A stretch of 35,336 nt of DNA from an uncultured Prevotellaceae bacterium (GCA_900316575.1 ONDJ01000018.1:1-35336); one strand, 5' to 3'; shown: positions 23,742-32,346, counted from the first letter of the stretch. Program-made: numbers and translations. Notes: generated from the sequence alone by a model not told the origin.

Positions 23742-25685
23742 ATGATAAACATTACTTTTCCCGACGGAAGCATTAAGCAGTACGAAGCTGGCGTTACTGC
23801 CATGCAAGTAGCCGAGAGCATTTCGCCCCGATTAGCAGCCGAGGTTTTATCCTGTGGTGTGAATGGCGAAACGCGCGACTTGCTCCGCCCTATCAATGAA
23901 GATTGCGAATTGAAGCTTTATAAGTGGGACGACGAAGAAGGTAAGCATGCTTTCTGGCACACCAGCGCCCACCTGATGGCCGAAGCAATTGGTGAACTTT
24001 GGCCCGGAACGCAGTTTGGTATAGGTCCAGCCATAGAGCGCGGTTTCTATTACGATGTGATGCCGCCCGAGGGTGTCACCATTAAGGAAGAAGACTTTCC
24101 GCGCATTGAGAAAAAGATGATGGAACTTCAAAGCCACAAGGATCAACTCGTGCGCAAGGAAATTGCCAAGAAAGATGCACTGGCTTTCTTCGGTTCAATG
24201 GGGCAAACCTATAAAAACGAACTCATTGAAGACCTTGAAGACGGTACCATTACTACCTATACACAAGGAGCATTTACCGACCTTTGCCGTGGTCCCCACT
24301 TGCCCAGTACAGCCCCGATCAAGGCCGTGAAGGTTACCGCTTGCAGCAGTGCCTATTGGCGAGGCGATGAGAAGCGCCCACAACTTACGCGTGTCTATGC
24401 CATTACGTTCCCCAAGAAAAAACTCTTGGACGAATATCTCGTAATGATGGAAGAAGCCAAACGCCGCGACCACCGCAAGATCGGTAAGGAAATGGAACTC
24501 TTTATGTTCGACGAGATGGTGGGCAAGGGTCTCCCGATGTGGTTGCCAAAAGGTACAGCCTTGCGCTTGCGCTTAGAGGACTTCCTCAAGAAAATTCAAA
24601 AGCGTTTTGGCTATCAACAAGTAATGACGCCCCACATAGGCGGCAAAAACCTTTATGTCACCAGCGGCCATTACGCCAAATATGGTAAAGACTCTTTCCA
24701 GCCCATCCATACCCCTGAAGAGGGCGAAGAGTATATGCTCAAACCCATGAACTGCCCGCATCACTGTGCTATTTATGCTTGGAAGCCCCGCAGTTACAAA
24801 GACCTGCCTCTGCGCTTGGCAGAGTTTGGTACGGTGTATCGCTACGAGCAGAGTGGTGAGCTGCACGGACTTACTCGCGTGCGTGGATTTACGCAAGACG
24901 ATGCCCACATCTTTTGCCGCCCCGATCAGGTTAAAGACGAGTTCCTCCGTGTGATGGACATCATCATGATCATCTTCCGCGCCTTGGACTTCCAGAATTT
25001 CGAAGCACAAATCTCTTTACGCGATAAGGTAAATCGTGAAAAGTACATTGGCTCCGACGAAAATTGGGAAAAAGCCGAGCGTGCTATTATTGAAGCCTGC
25101 GAAGAAAAAGGTTTGCCCGCCGTTGTAGAGTATGGCGAGGCTGCATTCTATGGTCCTAAACTCGACTTTATGGTAAAGGACGCGCTGGGTCGCCGTTGGC
25201 AATTAGGTACCATCCAGGTGGACTACAACCTTCCCGAACGTTTCCAACTCGAATACACGGGTACCGACAACCAGAAGCATCGTCCCGTAATGATTCACCG
25301 TGCGCCTTTTGGCTCTATGGAACGTTTCGTTGCAGTGCTCATTGAGCATACCGCTGGAAAATTCCCACTTTGGCTCACACCCGACCAAGCCGTGGTGCTC
25401 CCCATTAGCGACCGTTTCAATGACTATGCAGCCGATGTGTGTCGCCAGCTTGAAGAAGCCGGAGTGCGTTGCACGATCGACGATCGCAGTGAAAAGATTG
25501 GACGCAAGATACGCGACAACGAACTCAAGCACATTCCCTATTTGCTCATTGTTGGAGAGAAAGAATCGCAGGAAGGAACGGTTTCAGTGCGCAAACAAGG
25601 CGAAGGCGACAAAGGAAGTGCTACTCCCGCAGAATTTGCAGCCAAAGTAAACCAAATAGTGGACGAAATGACACGAGAATACTAA
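23742..25685 (+). CDS. thrS: Threonine--tRNA ligase
   Basis: A 647-aa class II synthetase with the complete ThrRS layout. It has a TGS domain (1-62, [20 protein letters not shown]), an editing domain with HTSAH (H73, H77) and the later [17 protein letters not shown] segment, and a catalytic core with [14 protein letters not shown] (zinc Cys), [13 protein letters not shown] (motif 2) and [11 protein letters not shown] (motif 3). The C-terminal anticodon-binding domain has [20 protein letters not shown]. Both editing and aminoacylation sites are intact. The gene sits after the rpsP terminator; I do not see a strong own promoter (only TATTCTTG shortly before the ATG). Its own terminator overlaps the infC promoter. 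Confidence 0.97.
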   Translation: MINITFPDGSIKQYEAGVTAMQVAESISPRLAAEVLSCGVNGETRDLLRPINEDCELKLYKWDDEEGKHAFWHTSAHLMAEAIGELWPGTQFGIGPAIERGFYYDVMPPEGVTIKEEDFPRIEKKMMELQSHKDQLVRKEIAKKDALAFFGSMGQTYKNELIEDLEDGTITTYTQGAFTDLCRGPHLPSTAPIKAVKVTACSSAYWRGDEKRPQLTRVYAITFPKKKLLDEYLVMMEEAKRRDHRKIGKEMELFMFDEMVGKGLPMWLPKGTALRLRLEDFLKKIQKRFGYQQVMTPHIGGKNLYVTSGHYAKYGKDSFQPIHTPEEGEEYMLKPMNCPHHCAIYAWKPRSYKDLPLRLAEFGTVYRYEQSGELHGLTRVRGFTQDDAHIFCRPDQVKDEFLRVMDIIMIIFRALDFQNFEAQISLRDKVNREKYIGSDENWEKAERAIIEACEEKGLPAVVEYGEAAFYGPKLDFMVKDALGRRWQLGTIQVDYNLPERFQLEYTGTDNQKHRPVMIHRAPFGSMERFVAVLIEHTAGKFPLWLTPDQAVVLPISDRFNDYAADVCRQLEEAGVRCTIDDRSEKIGRKIRDNELKHIPYLLIVGEKESQEGTVSVRKQGEGDKGSATPAEFAAKVNQIVDEMTREY

Positions 25686-25701
25686 AAAAAGTTGCAAAAA
25701 C

Positions 25702-25732
25702 TTGTAAGGAAGCGCGGCAAACATTACTTTTG
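25702..25732 (+). promoter_or_regulatory. Promoter of infC-rpmI-rplT
   Basis: TTG (25702-25704) and TACTTTTG (25725-25732) are 20 nt apart. The -7 box lies in the loop and right arm of the thrS terminator hairpin. The expected transcript would start at about 25739, just after the hairpin, and have a leader of about 20 nt. Confidence 0.65.
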
Positions 25733-25742
25733 CCGCGCTTTT
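25711..25742 (+). terminator. thrS terminator overlapping the infC promoter
   Basis: AGCGCGGCAA (25711-25720) pairs perfectly with TTGCCGCGCT (25730-25739) across a 9-nt loop and is followed by TTTC. It is well placed to end thrS transcription 25 nt after its stop codon. Confidence 0.75.
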
Positions 25743-25758
25743 CACATTTATAAACCAA

Positions 25759-26421
25759 GTGAGACAACCACCTCGTAACAAGAAAGAAACAATCCGTTAC
25801 AACGTTAACGGACAAATTCGCGCCTTGGCAGTAAGAGTCGTAGGCGACGATATCGCCCCCACAATCATGGATACGCGCGATGCGCTCAGGCTCGCTCGCG
25901 AAAAGGAGCTTGATCTTGTAGAGATTAGCCCCAATGCAGAGCCTCCCGTTTGCCGTATCTGCGATTATTCCAAGTTCCTCTATCAACAAAAGAAGCGCCA
26001 GAAAGAAATAAAGGCAAAGCAAGTAAAGATTGAAGTCAAAGAAATACGCTTCGGACCGCAAACCGACGACCACGACTACAACTTTAAACTCAAACACGCC
26101 AAGGGCTTCCTTGAGGACGGCGACAAAGTTAAAGCTTACGTCTTTTTCCGTGGGCGAAGCATTCTCTTCAAGGAACAGGGTGAAGTGCTCTTACTTCGTT
26201 TTGCAGCCGACCTTGAAGAGTACGGAAAGGTGGAGCAAATGCCTAAGCTTGAAGGAAAGCGCATGATCATGTTTGTCGCCCCTAAGAAAGCATCAGGCTC
26301 CAAGAAAGACTCAGCCACCAACGGGTTTTCTTCAGATGAGCCCCGAGCTGAAAAGAAAAAGCCCCAACAGAAGGCAAAGAAAGAATATACAGGCCCCAAA
26401 GTTGAAGGCGAAGATTTCTGA
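25759..26421 (+). CDS. infC: Translation initiation factor IF-3
   Basis: Monitors start-codon pairing and keeps ribosomal subunits apart. The N-domain ([20 protein letters not shown] to [20 protein letters not shown]), the linker ([19 protein letters not shown]) and the C-domain ([35 protein letters not shown]) are complete. A roughly 40-residue basic C-terminal tail (about 180-220) extends beyond the usual core. The best start is GTG at 25759, giving [15 protein letters not shown]; there is no ATG nearby upstream in frame. IF-3 genes often use rare starts for autoregulation (known for E. coli AUU). It heads the conserved infC-rpmI-rplT operon. Confidence 0.95.
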   Translation: MRQPPRNKKETIRYNVNGQIRALAVRVVGDDIAPTIMDTRDALRLAREKELDLVEISPNAEPPVCRICDYSKFLYQQKKRQKEIKAKQVKIEVKEIRFGPQTDDHDYNFKLKHAKGFLEDGDKVKAYVFFRGRSILFKEQGEVLLLRFAADLEEYGKVEQMPKLEGKRMIMFVAPKKASGSKKDSATNGFSSDEPRAEKKKPQQKAKKEYTGPKVEGEDF

Positions 26422-26519
26422 TAGAAAACAAAAATGAACAAGACCGAGTGCGCGTCGCGTCAGCATTCCACACGACCGCCTCATATTATTCACTATTTTA
26501 ATTAACAACACACAAAGAA

Positions 26520-26717
26520 ATGCCAAAGGTAAAGACCAACTCCGGTGCAAAGAAGCGTTTTGCGCTCACCGGCACGGGCAAGATTAAGCGCCACCACGCT
26601 TACCACAGCCACATTCTCACCAAGAAGACCAAAAAGCAAAAACGTAATCTCGACCACGTAGCCCTGGTAGATGCCAGCAATGTGCGTCAGGTTCGCGAAC
26701 TGCTTTGCCTTCGTTAA
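26520..26717 (+). CDS. rpmI: 50S ribosomal protein L35
   Basis: A 65-aa basic protein with the family pattern [40 protein letters not shown] and a shorter variable C-terminus ending VRELLCLR. It lies 98 nt after infC and 125 nt before rplT, in the usual order. No Shine-Dalgarno sequence; the leader is A-rich (AACAACACACAAAGAAATG). Confidence 0.97.
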   Translation: MPKVKTNSGAKKRFALTGTGKIKRHHAYHSHILTKKTKKQKRNLDHVALVDASNVRQVRELLCLR

Positions 26718-26842
26718 AGAGTAGGCCATTAAGCCCAGAGAAACAACAAACTTTATCAAGTCAAATCTGATTGTCGAGCACCCCAAGTCCGTTATAATCG
26801 TAGAAAACAACACGGCGCTGACAGTCGAAATCAAACAACAAA

Positions 26843-27187
26843 ATGCCAAGATCAGTTAATCACGTGGCCTCTCGCGCCAAGCGCAAAAGAATTCTGAAAC
26901 TCACACGCGGCTACTTCGGAGCCCGCAAGAACGTGTGGACCGTAGCCAAGAATACTTGGGAGAAAGGTCTCACATACGCATTCCGCGACCGTCGAAACAA
27001 AAAGCGTAATTTCCGCGCCCTTTGGATTCAGCGTATCAATGCCGCTGCCCGCCTTGAGGGACTGAGCTATTCTCAACTCATGGGACGCTTGCATAAGGAA
27101 GGCATTGAAATCAACCGCAAGGTGCTTGCCGACCTCGCAGTCAACAATCCACAGGCTTTTAAGGCCATCGTTGAGAAGGTAAAGTAA
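26843..27187 (+). CDS. rplT: 50S ribosomal protein L20
   Basis: A 114-aa rRNA-binding assembly protein: [60 protein letters not shown] and [15 protein letters not shown] are all family signatures. In E. coli and B. subtilis L20 represses its own operon through mRNA mimicry; I could not identify such a site in the 125-nt rpmI-rplT gap. A strong terminator follows. Confidence 0.97.
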   Translation: MPRSVNHVASRAKRKRILKLTRGYFGARKNVWTVAKNTWEKGLTYAFRDRRNKKRNFRALWIQRINAAARLEGLSYSQLMGRLHKEGIEINRKVLADLAVNNPQAFKAIVEKVK

Positions 27188-27213
27188 ATTCCTTTTTATA
27201 CACCCCTAAACAA

Positions 27214-27258
27214 ATACACAAAGCGTAGTCTCAGTGCTTCGCTTTGTGTATTTTTTTT
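27214..27258 (+). terminator. Rho-independent terminator of the infC-rpmI-rplT operon
   Basis: ATACACAAAGCG (27214-27225) pairs perfectly with CGCTTTGTGTAT (27240-27251), followed by a run of T (27251-27258). The next 160 bp (27259-27417) are AT-rich with no feature I can support. Confidence 0.9.
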
Positions 27259-27417
27259 GTATCTGACACTCAAACCGTCAAATATCAAAGGCTTAAACTA
27301 TTAAAGAGATAGGAGAAAATTAGAATTTAGTCCGATCAAGTTGGGTAAAAATCTTGTTTGCGTATCATTTGTTATGTGAAAAACAAAGCATCAAGCGTTT
27401 ACATCATCGTTTCTTTG

Positions 27418-27425
27418 TACTTTTG
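27418..27425 (+). promoter_or_regulatory. -7 element for the structured RNA / acyltransferase
   Basis: TACTTTTG with CTGAC following. A TTTA at about 27398 stands roughly where TTTG is expected, so the -33 element is weak. The predicted start near 27431 coincides with the 5' edge of the first stem of the RNA described next. Confidence 0.55.
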
Positions 27426-27429
27426 CTGA

Positions 27430-27661
27430 CGTTAATTCCCCTCTGCACAGCGGTGCAGGCTTTTATACATATATTAACGCGTTGGCTATTATTCAAAACG
27501 TTCAGAAACTTGCCGGTTGAAGGACATGTTATCAGGATAGAGCTAACGCCCGCAGTCTCTGTGGGCGTTTTCCTGTACTGATAGCATAGGTTTCCGGCAA
27601 GTACCTTGAACGTTTGGACGAGATTTCGTCCACATTTCTTTTAGCGAAAAGAAGGTACTTG
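27430..27661 (+). ncRNA. Candidate structured leader or small RNA with alternative folds
   Basis: Between the -7 element and the acyltransferase ATG lie about 230 nt dense in perfect complementarity. The 5' module has CGTTAAT (27430-27436)/ATTAACG (27473-27479) enclosing CTGCAC-AGCG-GTGCAG. The rod has AAACGTTCA (27496)/TGAACGTTT (27607), ACTTGCCGG (27508)/CCGGCAAGT (27594), ATGTTATCAG (27526)/CTGATAGCAT (27578) and AACGCCC (27545)/GGGCGTT (27563). Two hairpins follow: GGACGA-GATT-TCGTCC (27616-27631) and TTCTTTT-AGCG-AAAAGAA (27636-27653). An alternative stem CAAGTACCTT (27598)/AAGGTACTTG (27652) would break the rod. I do not recognise a named riboswitch. A 6S-like RNA or a mobile-element remnant are alternatives. 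Confidence 0.45.
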
Positions 27662-27702
27662 TCAGAAACTTTTGTGTATTGGCCAGCACAAACCAATATA
27701 CA

Positions 27703-28896
27703 ATGTCGCAGACTTCTGTTGCAGGCAGTAGTAATAAAAATGCACCTGCTTCTGTACGCACGCCCTATGAACTCAACCAAGAATTATCGCAGATAATAAA
27801 TGCTTTGCGTTTTCCAATGGCTGTTGGTGTAGTTTTTATACATAACAACTGGGTAGCGAAAGGTATTCAAGAGAATGTAGAAAACGGCACGTGGCCTATA
27901 CTTGGTTTCTTCAAGGCATTGCTACCAACTTTCTTTGGAATGGCTGTGCCACTCTTCTTTTTCATAAGTGGTTTTCTCTTTTTTCGCAGTACTCCGAAAT
28001 GGTCATGGCAGCGTTATGGCACTAAGTTTAACAGACGTATTCATTCTTTGCTCATTCCATATTTAATCTGGAATGTGTTTTCAATTTTTGGCGAAGCTCA
28101 AAATCTGTATCGCTTAGGGATGTCTGTCAATGAATATTTTGGGGAATATTCCGCTTTGGGGGTTTTACGACTTTTTTGGTGTTCAGGGACTTATGCTTCA
28201 ACAAGTGTAAATTGGCTCGGTTTTTCGCATCTTACAGACTATCCAGCAAATATTTCCCTTTGGTTTGTACGTGATTTAATCGTGTTGGTGCTACTGGCAC
28301 CGATTATATATGCTGTATTAAAAAAGTTGCGTCAGTGGTTTTTCTTACTGGTCATACCTATTTATCTGTTTGACCTTTGTCCATTCTCTTTTCCAGGTTT
28401 TTCTATCAGTTCCTTACTTTTTTTCTCTTTAGGCTCTTTTTGTTCACTTGAAGAGATTGACTTTGTTAAAAAGGCAGTAGCATCCATGAAGTGGAGCATA
28501 TCTATAGGTGTAATTACGCTTTGTATGATTATTCTAAGTGATCAACTCCGTGGAATACCTAAAGAGCTTATCAATAGGCTTTATGTCCTTGCAGCTGTAT
28601 CTGCTTCGATTGCGATTGCCACATGTCTTTTAAGAAGAGGGTTAATGGACAGGTGCTTACATCTTGCTTCATCATCGTTTTTTGTTTTTGCTTCTCATTT
28701 TGTTTCGTATATAGGTTTCCTTGGAATTAGTCGTTTTACATTGCTCTTCATCTTTGGTGAACCTGAAACAGAATGGCTCGCATTAATACTCTTTTTTGTC
28801 TGTCCGATATTGGCCGTCACGCTTAGCGTATTTTGCTACAAGTTTATGAGTCGTTTTATGCCTCGCACGACTGCTGTGCTATGCGGCGGGAGGTAG
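27703..28896 (+). CDS. Acyltransferase family membrane protein (Acyltransferase_3)
   Basis: A 397-aa multi-pass membrane protein. The first helix carries INALRFPMAVGVVFIHNNWV, the usual start of acyltransferase-3 proteins with the conserved His, and is followed by about nine more hydrophobic segments (e.g. FFGMAVPLFFFISGFLFFRS, LLIPYLIWNVFSIFG, LWFVRDLIVLVLLAPIIYAV, LALILFFVCPILAVTLSVFC). Such enzymes O-acetylate or otherwise acylate surface glycans; the acceptor is unknown. I chose the ATG at 27703 over a TTG at 27679. DNA is clearly more AT-rich than the neighbouring ribosomal genes and the gene has no functional neighbours, which suggests acquisition by transfer. The preceding structured RNA may regulate it. 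Confidence 0.85.
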   Translation: MSQTSVAGSSNKNAPASVRTPYELNQELSQIINALRFPMAVGVVFIHNNWVAKGIQENVENGTWPILGFFKALLPTFFGMAVPLFFFISGFLFFRSTPKWSWQRYGTKFNRRIHSLLIPYLIWNVFSIFGEAQNLYRLGMSVNEYFGEYSALGVLRLFWCSGTYASTSVNWLGFSHLTDYPANISLWFVRDLIVLVLLAPIIYAVLKKLRQWFFLLVIPIYLFDLCPFSFPGFSISSLLFFSLGSFCSLEEIDFVKKAVASMKWSISIGVITLCMIILSDQLRGIPKELINRLYVLAAVSASIAIATCLLRRGLMDRCLHLASSSFFVFASHFVSYIGFLGISRFTLLFIFGEPETEWLALILFFVCPILAVTLSVFCYKFMSRFMPRTTAVLCGGR

Positions 28897-29033
28897 GGAC
28901 AGAGTTGGTGTAAATGCAAATTTCCAAAAGTTGCTAAAATGTTATTTTTTTCGGTTTGGGGATTTTTCAGTGATTATATACTATTCTTGCGGCCAAAAAA
29001 GCCTGAAACATTCTATAATGGGAGCTTGTCTGT

Positions 29034-29079
29034 TTTTCATGGCCGTGAACTTTACTTTTCACGGCCATGAAAAGTAAAG
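29034..29079. repeat. Two overlapping perfect hairpins
   Basis: TTTTCATGGCCGTGAA (29034-29049) pairs perfectly with TTCACGGCCATGAAAA (29058-29073), 16 bp. CTTTACTTTTCA (29050-29061) pairs perfectly with TGAAAAGTAAAG (29068-29079), 12 bp. The two share bases and exclude each other. They lie in the 325-bp gene-free stretch after the acyltransferase; apart from this and the peptidase terminator I see nothing else there (28897-29033 is AT-rich without clear signals). Confidence 0.8.
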
Positions 29080-29161
29080 AAGTGTGGACACAGGCAACTA
29101 TGGTTCGCAACAACTTTGCGCTTATTGCCCAATTCTTTGATTGGAGTGCTATAACAAAACA

Positions 29162-29195
29162 CCCCCAATCGTAGGGTTTAAACCACGATTGGGGG
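29162..29195 (-). terminator. Terminator of the S46 peptidase gene
   Basis: CCCCCAATCGT (29162-29172) and ACGATTGGGGG (29185-29195) form a perfect 11-bp stem, with an inner palindrome GGTTTAAACC extending it. On the minus strand TGTTTTGTT follows. It lies 26 nt after the peptidase stop codon. Confidence 0.8.
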
Positions 29196-29221
29196 ATTAA
29201 GATGAAAATGTTTGTTAGTGC

Positions 29222-31375
29222 TTATTGGCGGATTTCGAGTTCGTTGAATAGGTAGTTGCTCTGTGCCAGATATTCTATGCACCAAAGGACGTAGCGGATA
29301 TCAACGGTGATGCAGCGTTGCAGGTTGCCGTTGTATTCTAAATCGCTGCTGAGGCTTTCGATGTTGCCGTCGAAAGCCAGTCCGATGAGTTCGCCGCGAG
29401 CATTGATAACGGGCGAACCGCTATTGCCACCCGTGATGTCGTTGTCGGTGATGAAGCAGGCGGGAAGCTTTCCGTCGGGGCGTGCATAGCGACCAAAATT
29501 GCCAGCCTCGTAAAGGCGACGCACGTCTTCGTTGATAACATAATCGGGGTCGGCAGGATTTTCCTTTTCAAACATACCGTCGATGATGGTTTGGTAATCG
29601 TAGGTCACACCATCGCGTGGACGCAGGTCGCGCACGTGTCCGTAGGTCATACGCAATGTCATATTGGCATCGGGAGCCGTGGTCCAGCCGTTGCGTTCGA
29701 GCTGAGCGGCAATGTATTTCTTGTCTAATTCGGCAAGTGCGGCATAGTAGGCTTGTATGTTGCCAGCAAGAAGCATGAGGTATTCTTGCAATCCACTGCG
29801 GAACTGATACCAGGGGTCAGCATCGAGCACTTTCTGGGAAGGTTTCTTGAGGAAAGCGGATAGGCGTGTGCTGTCGGTAAGAACGCTTTGGCTATAGATG
29901 CGCTCAACGTAGGCATCAACTTCGTTTTGTTCGTTGATGGGTAGGAAGTTGGCCTGAAGACGCTTGTGGCGTAGGTAGGTGCGTAGGATTTGCTTCATGA
30001 GTGTTTTGTCGCGTTCCAATTCTACGGGTGTGAGGAACGTGGCATCGCCCATGATTTCGGTAGTTACGCTGTCGAGTGCGCCTGTTTTTTTAAGCTCTTT
30101 GTAGTTTTCTACAAATTCAGCCACTTCGGTCGTTGGGGTATTCATCGCTACTTGTCGTATGCCGAAACTGGCCAAGTAGAGGTCGTGGATGGTGTCGGTG
30201 TATTCGCGTGATAGGCGGTCTATCTGCGAGAGCACTTGGGGCATATCGGTGTGTCCGTTCTGCAGGGCCCAAGCGAGGAAGTCGGTTTCTTTCTGCCGTC
30301 TGCGCTCTATGAGTTTTGTTTTGCGCACGGCTTCAATTTCGCCGCCGAAGTTTTTTACCGTGTTGCCTATCATAAAGTAGTCGCTCGCCATGGAAAGATT
30401 GAGCTCAGGGTCGTTATCCATGAGGTTTTTCATGTGAGCGAGCACCACTTCGCCCATGGTGTTGATGGGGCGGTCGAGGCTGTTGACGTGGCTTTCAATT
30501 TCGCTGGCAGTGAGATAGCGCTCGGTGCTACCAGGAAATCCCATAACCATTGTGAAATCGCCTTCCTTCACGCCGCCAAGCGAGATAGGCAGATATTTGT
30601 CGCAGTGTAGGGGAACGTTGTTTTCGTCGTAGTCGGCGGGGTTGCCGTTGCGATCAGCATAGATGCGGAACACGGCGAAGTCTGGGTTATGACGCGGCCA
30701 CATCCAGTTGTCTTGGTTCTCGCCAAACTGGGCAAAGTTTTGAGGAATGTTGACCACAAGGCGCACATCGCTGTAAACCTGCTCGTAGAAAGCATAAAAT
30801 TGGTTGCCGCCAAAGTAAGGGAGTACGCGTACACGCATCCCTGGCACGTCTTTCCAACGGCTCTTTTCTAGAATGGCACTGCTGAACATGCCCAGTAGAA
30901 ATTCGTTTTGACGCGTAAATTCGTCATATTCGGCAGTTAGTGTAATGATTTGCTGGGTAACGTCTTCAATCTCGCGCACAAAAACAAAATCAAGTCCTGG
31001 TGTGGGCAGTTCTTCGGCACGGCTCTTGGCATAAAAGCCCTCTTGAAGATAGTTGTGTTCCATTGTGCTCATGGAGTGCACAAACTGAAATCCGCAGTGA
31101 TTGTTCGTGAAAATGAGACCGTCGGCACTGACAACCTCGCCGGTGCAACCACCGCCGAAGAGCCCAACCACGTCCTTGAGCGAGGCTCCGTTTTCGTTGT
31201 AAACTTCTGATGGATCAATCTCCAAGCCTGCAGCGCGAAGCGAGTCGGCCAAATGTTGTTGCTCCATCAGTTTCAGCAACCACATTCCGCCATCGGCACG
31301 TGCCAGTAGCGGCGACATAACGAGGCTAAGCGCGATAAGCAAAGTCCGCAGTGCAGTAATGTTTTTTGTTGTCAT
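29222..31375 (-). CDS. S46 family dipeptidyl peptidase (DPP7-like)
   Basis: A secreted/periplasmic serine peptidase that releases dipeptides from oligopeptides, central to amino-acid-fermenting Bacteroidetes. It has 717 aa. The signal peptide ends at about residue 27 (LIALSLVMSPLLARA, then DGGMWLLKLM, as in known DPPs). The triad is visible: His93 in IFTNNHCGF, Asp232 in RHNPDFAVFRIYADR and Ser652 in DITGGNSGSPVINARGELIG. Gly670, 18 residues after the serine (AFDGN), corresponds to the specificity position that is Gly in P. gingivalis DPP7 and Arg in the Asp/Glu-specific DPP11 (from memory), so broad or hydrophobic P1 specificity is expected. Monocistronic with its own terminator. Confidence 0.93.
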   Translation of the reverse strand: MTTKNITALRTLLIALSLVMSPLLARADGGMWLLKLMEQQHLADSLRAAGLEIDPSEVYNENGASLKDVVGLFGGGCTGEVVSADGLIFTNNHCGFQFVHSMSTMEHNYLQEGFYAKSRAEELPTPGLDFVFVREIEDVTQQIITLTAEYDEFTRQNEFLLGMFSSAILEKSRWKDVPGMRVRVLPYFGGNQFYAFYEQVYSDVRLVVNIPQNFAQFGENQDNWMWPRHNPDFAVFRIYADRNGNPADYDENNVPLHCDKYLPISLGGVKEGDFTMVMGFPGSTERYLTASEIESHVNSLDRPINTMGEVVLAHMKNLMDNDPELNLSMASDYFMIGNTVKNFGGEIEAVRKTKLIERRRQKETDFLAWALQNGHTDMPQVLSQIDRLSREYTDTIHDLYLASFGIRQVAMNTPTTEVAEFVENYKELKKTGALDSVTTEIMGDATFLTPVELERDKTLMKQILRTYLRHKRLQANFLPINEQNEVDAYVERIYSQSVLTDSTRLSAFLKKPSQKVLDADPWYQFRSGLQEYLMLLAGNIQAYYAALAELDKKYIAAQLERNGWTTAPDANMTLRMTYGHVRDLRPRDGVTYDYQTIIDGMFEKENPADPDYVINEDVRRLYEAGNFGRYARPDGKLPACFITDNDITGGNSGSPVINARGELIGLAFDGNIESLSSDLEYNGNLQRCITVDIRYVLWCIEYLAQSNYLFNELEIRQ

Positions 31376-31444
31376 ATAAAATATAGAGTTAGGATAAATA
31401 AGTTTCGTGCGTGGGGTTACACGATAACAAGGCGCTTAAGCAAA

Positions 31445-31483
31445 CGGGTGTTCCTACAATTGGGTAAATGATAGGAACACCCG
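31445..31483 (-). terminator. Hairpin after the YbjQ-family gene
   Basis: CGGGTGTTCCTA (31445-31456) and TAGGAACACCCG (31472-31483) form a perfect 12-bp stem with a 15-nt loop. On the minus strand it lies about 47 nt after the YbjQ-family stop and is followed by TTTGCTT, a weak T-run. It separates this gene from the peptidase gene. Confidence 0.7.
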
Positions 31484-31530
31484 CTTTCACGCTGAATATT
31501 GTTTCAAAGTCATTACGTTGTAAACAAAAC

Positions 31531-31848
31531 TTACAGCACTACAGCAGTGCCGCTGCAAGTTACCATAAGCATAGAACCCTGAGCACCAACAGTTTCGTAG
31601 TCAAGATCTACGCCAATAACGCCATTGGCTCCGATTTGGGCTGCACGTTGCATCATTTCGTTCATGGCATTGTCTTTGGCTTCGCGCAAGGTTTTTTCGT
31701 ACGTGCTACTGCGACCTCCGAAAAAGTCGGTGAAGCTAGCCTTAATGTCTTTGAAGAAGTTTGCACCTACGATGGTTTCACCAGTGACGATGCCGCGATA
31801 CTCTTTCACGGGATGCCCTTCAATGAAAGGCGTGGTGGTAATGATCAT
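31531..31848 (-). CDS. YbjQ family protein (DUF74, heavy-metal-binding-like fold)
   Basis: A 105-aa soluble protein: [40 protein letters not shown] and [20 protein letters not shown] are the YbjQ/DUF74 signatures. The family forms a small pentameric fold; its function is not established despite the name. Length is normal. No signal peptide. Single gene with own promoter and hairpin. Confidence 0.93.
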   Translation of the reverse strand: MIITTTPFIEGHPVKEYRGIVTGETIVGANFFKDIKASFTDFFGGRSSTYEKTLREAKDNAMNEMMQRAAQIGANGVIGVDLDYETVGAQGSMLMVTCSGTAVVL

Positions 31849-31917
31849 AGTGATTAAGGGTTTTGTTATTAAAGGAATGTTGATGTTTGTTTTAACAGCA
31901 ATGCTGATTATTTAGCG

Positions 31918-31947
31918 CAAAAATAGGATGTTTGTGTATTACTGCAA
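31918..31947 (-). promoter_or_regulatory. Promoter of the YbjQ-family gene
   Basis: Minus-strand TATTTTTG (31918-31925) with TTTG (31944-31947) 18 nt upstream. The leader would be about 65 nt. Confidence 0.55.
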
Positions 31948-32117
31948 AGCCTTATGCGTGTTTTTGTGCTAAAGTAGTTATCCTAAATTCCGCAGCACTT
32001 TAGTTTACCTTTGTTTATAAGTTCCAGAGCAACAAAAAGTTACTCAGGATTTTGCCATGTCAGATTTTTTACTTACCTTAGTGCTGCAAATCAAGACAAG
32101 CAAAAATCATCAATGGT

Positions 32118-32346
32118 ATGGCAAAGGTAAGCATAAAAATCTGAGAAAATCACTCCTTTTGGAGGACTTTTTCAAATGAGAGAGGAATTTTCCCGTTATG
32201 TAGGTCCGATTATCGACAAAGTACAGGGTCTCCGATGTACGTCATTCGGCTACCAGTACAGCGAGATTGCAGGTTCGCTGGCAAGCGTCTACTTTTGTGC
32301 CGGTGACTGCGTTGAGGACGTTACGAGCCACCTGATGCCCCATCTT
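32118..32346 (+). pseudogene. IS1380-family transposase, N-terminal fragment with frameshift
   Basis: Reading from ATG at 32118 gives MAKVSIK and then, after one surplus A in the AAAAA run at about 32134-32140, SEKITPFGGLFQMREEFSRY. The second part is open from 32176 and contains LRCTSFGYQYSEIAGSL and VYFCAGDCVEDVTSHLMPHL, the well-known start of Bacteroides IS1380-type transposases. Homology stops at about residue 75 of an expected 420 or so, so the catalytic DDE core is missing. An imperfect palindrome (CAGATTTTTTACTTACCTT at about 32064 against AAGGTAAGCATAAAAATCTG) and a possible IS end (CCTAAATTCCGCAGCAC, about 31982) precede it. Confidence 0.8.

Noticed and set aside
26718-26842. An L20-type autoregulatory leader between rpmI and rplT
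   Set aside because: I looked for an rRNA-like L20 binding fold but found no convincing stems in this gap.
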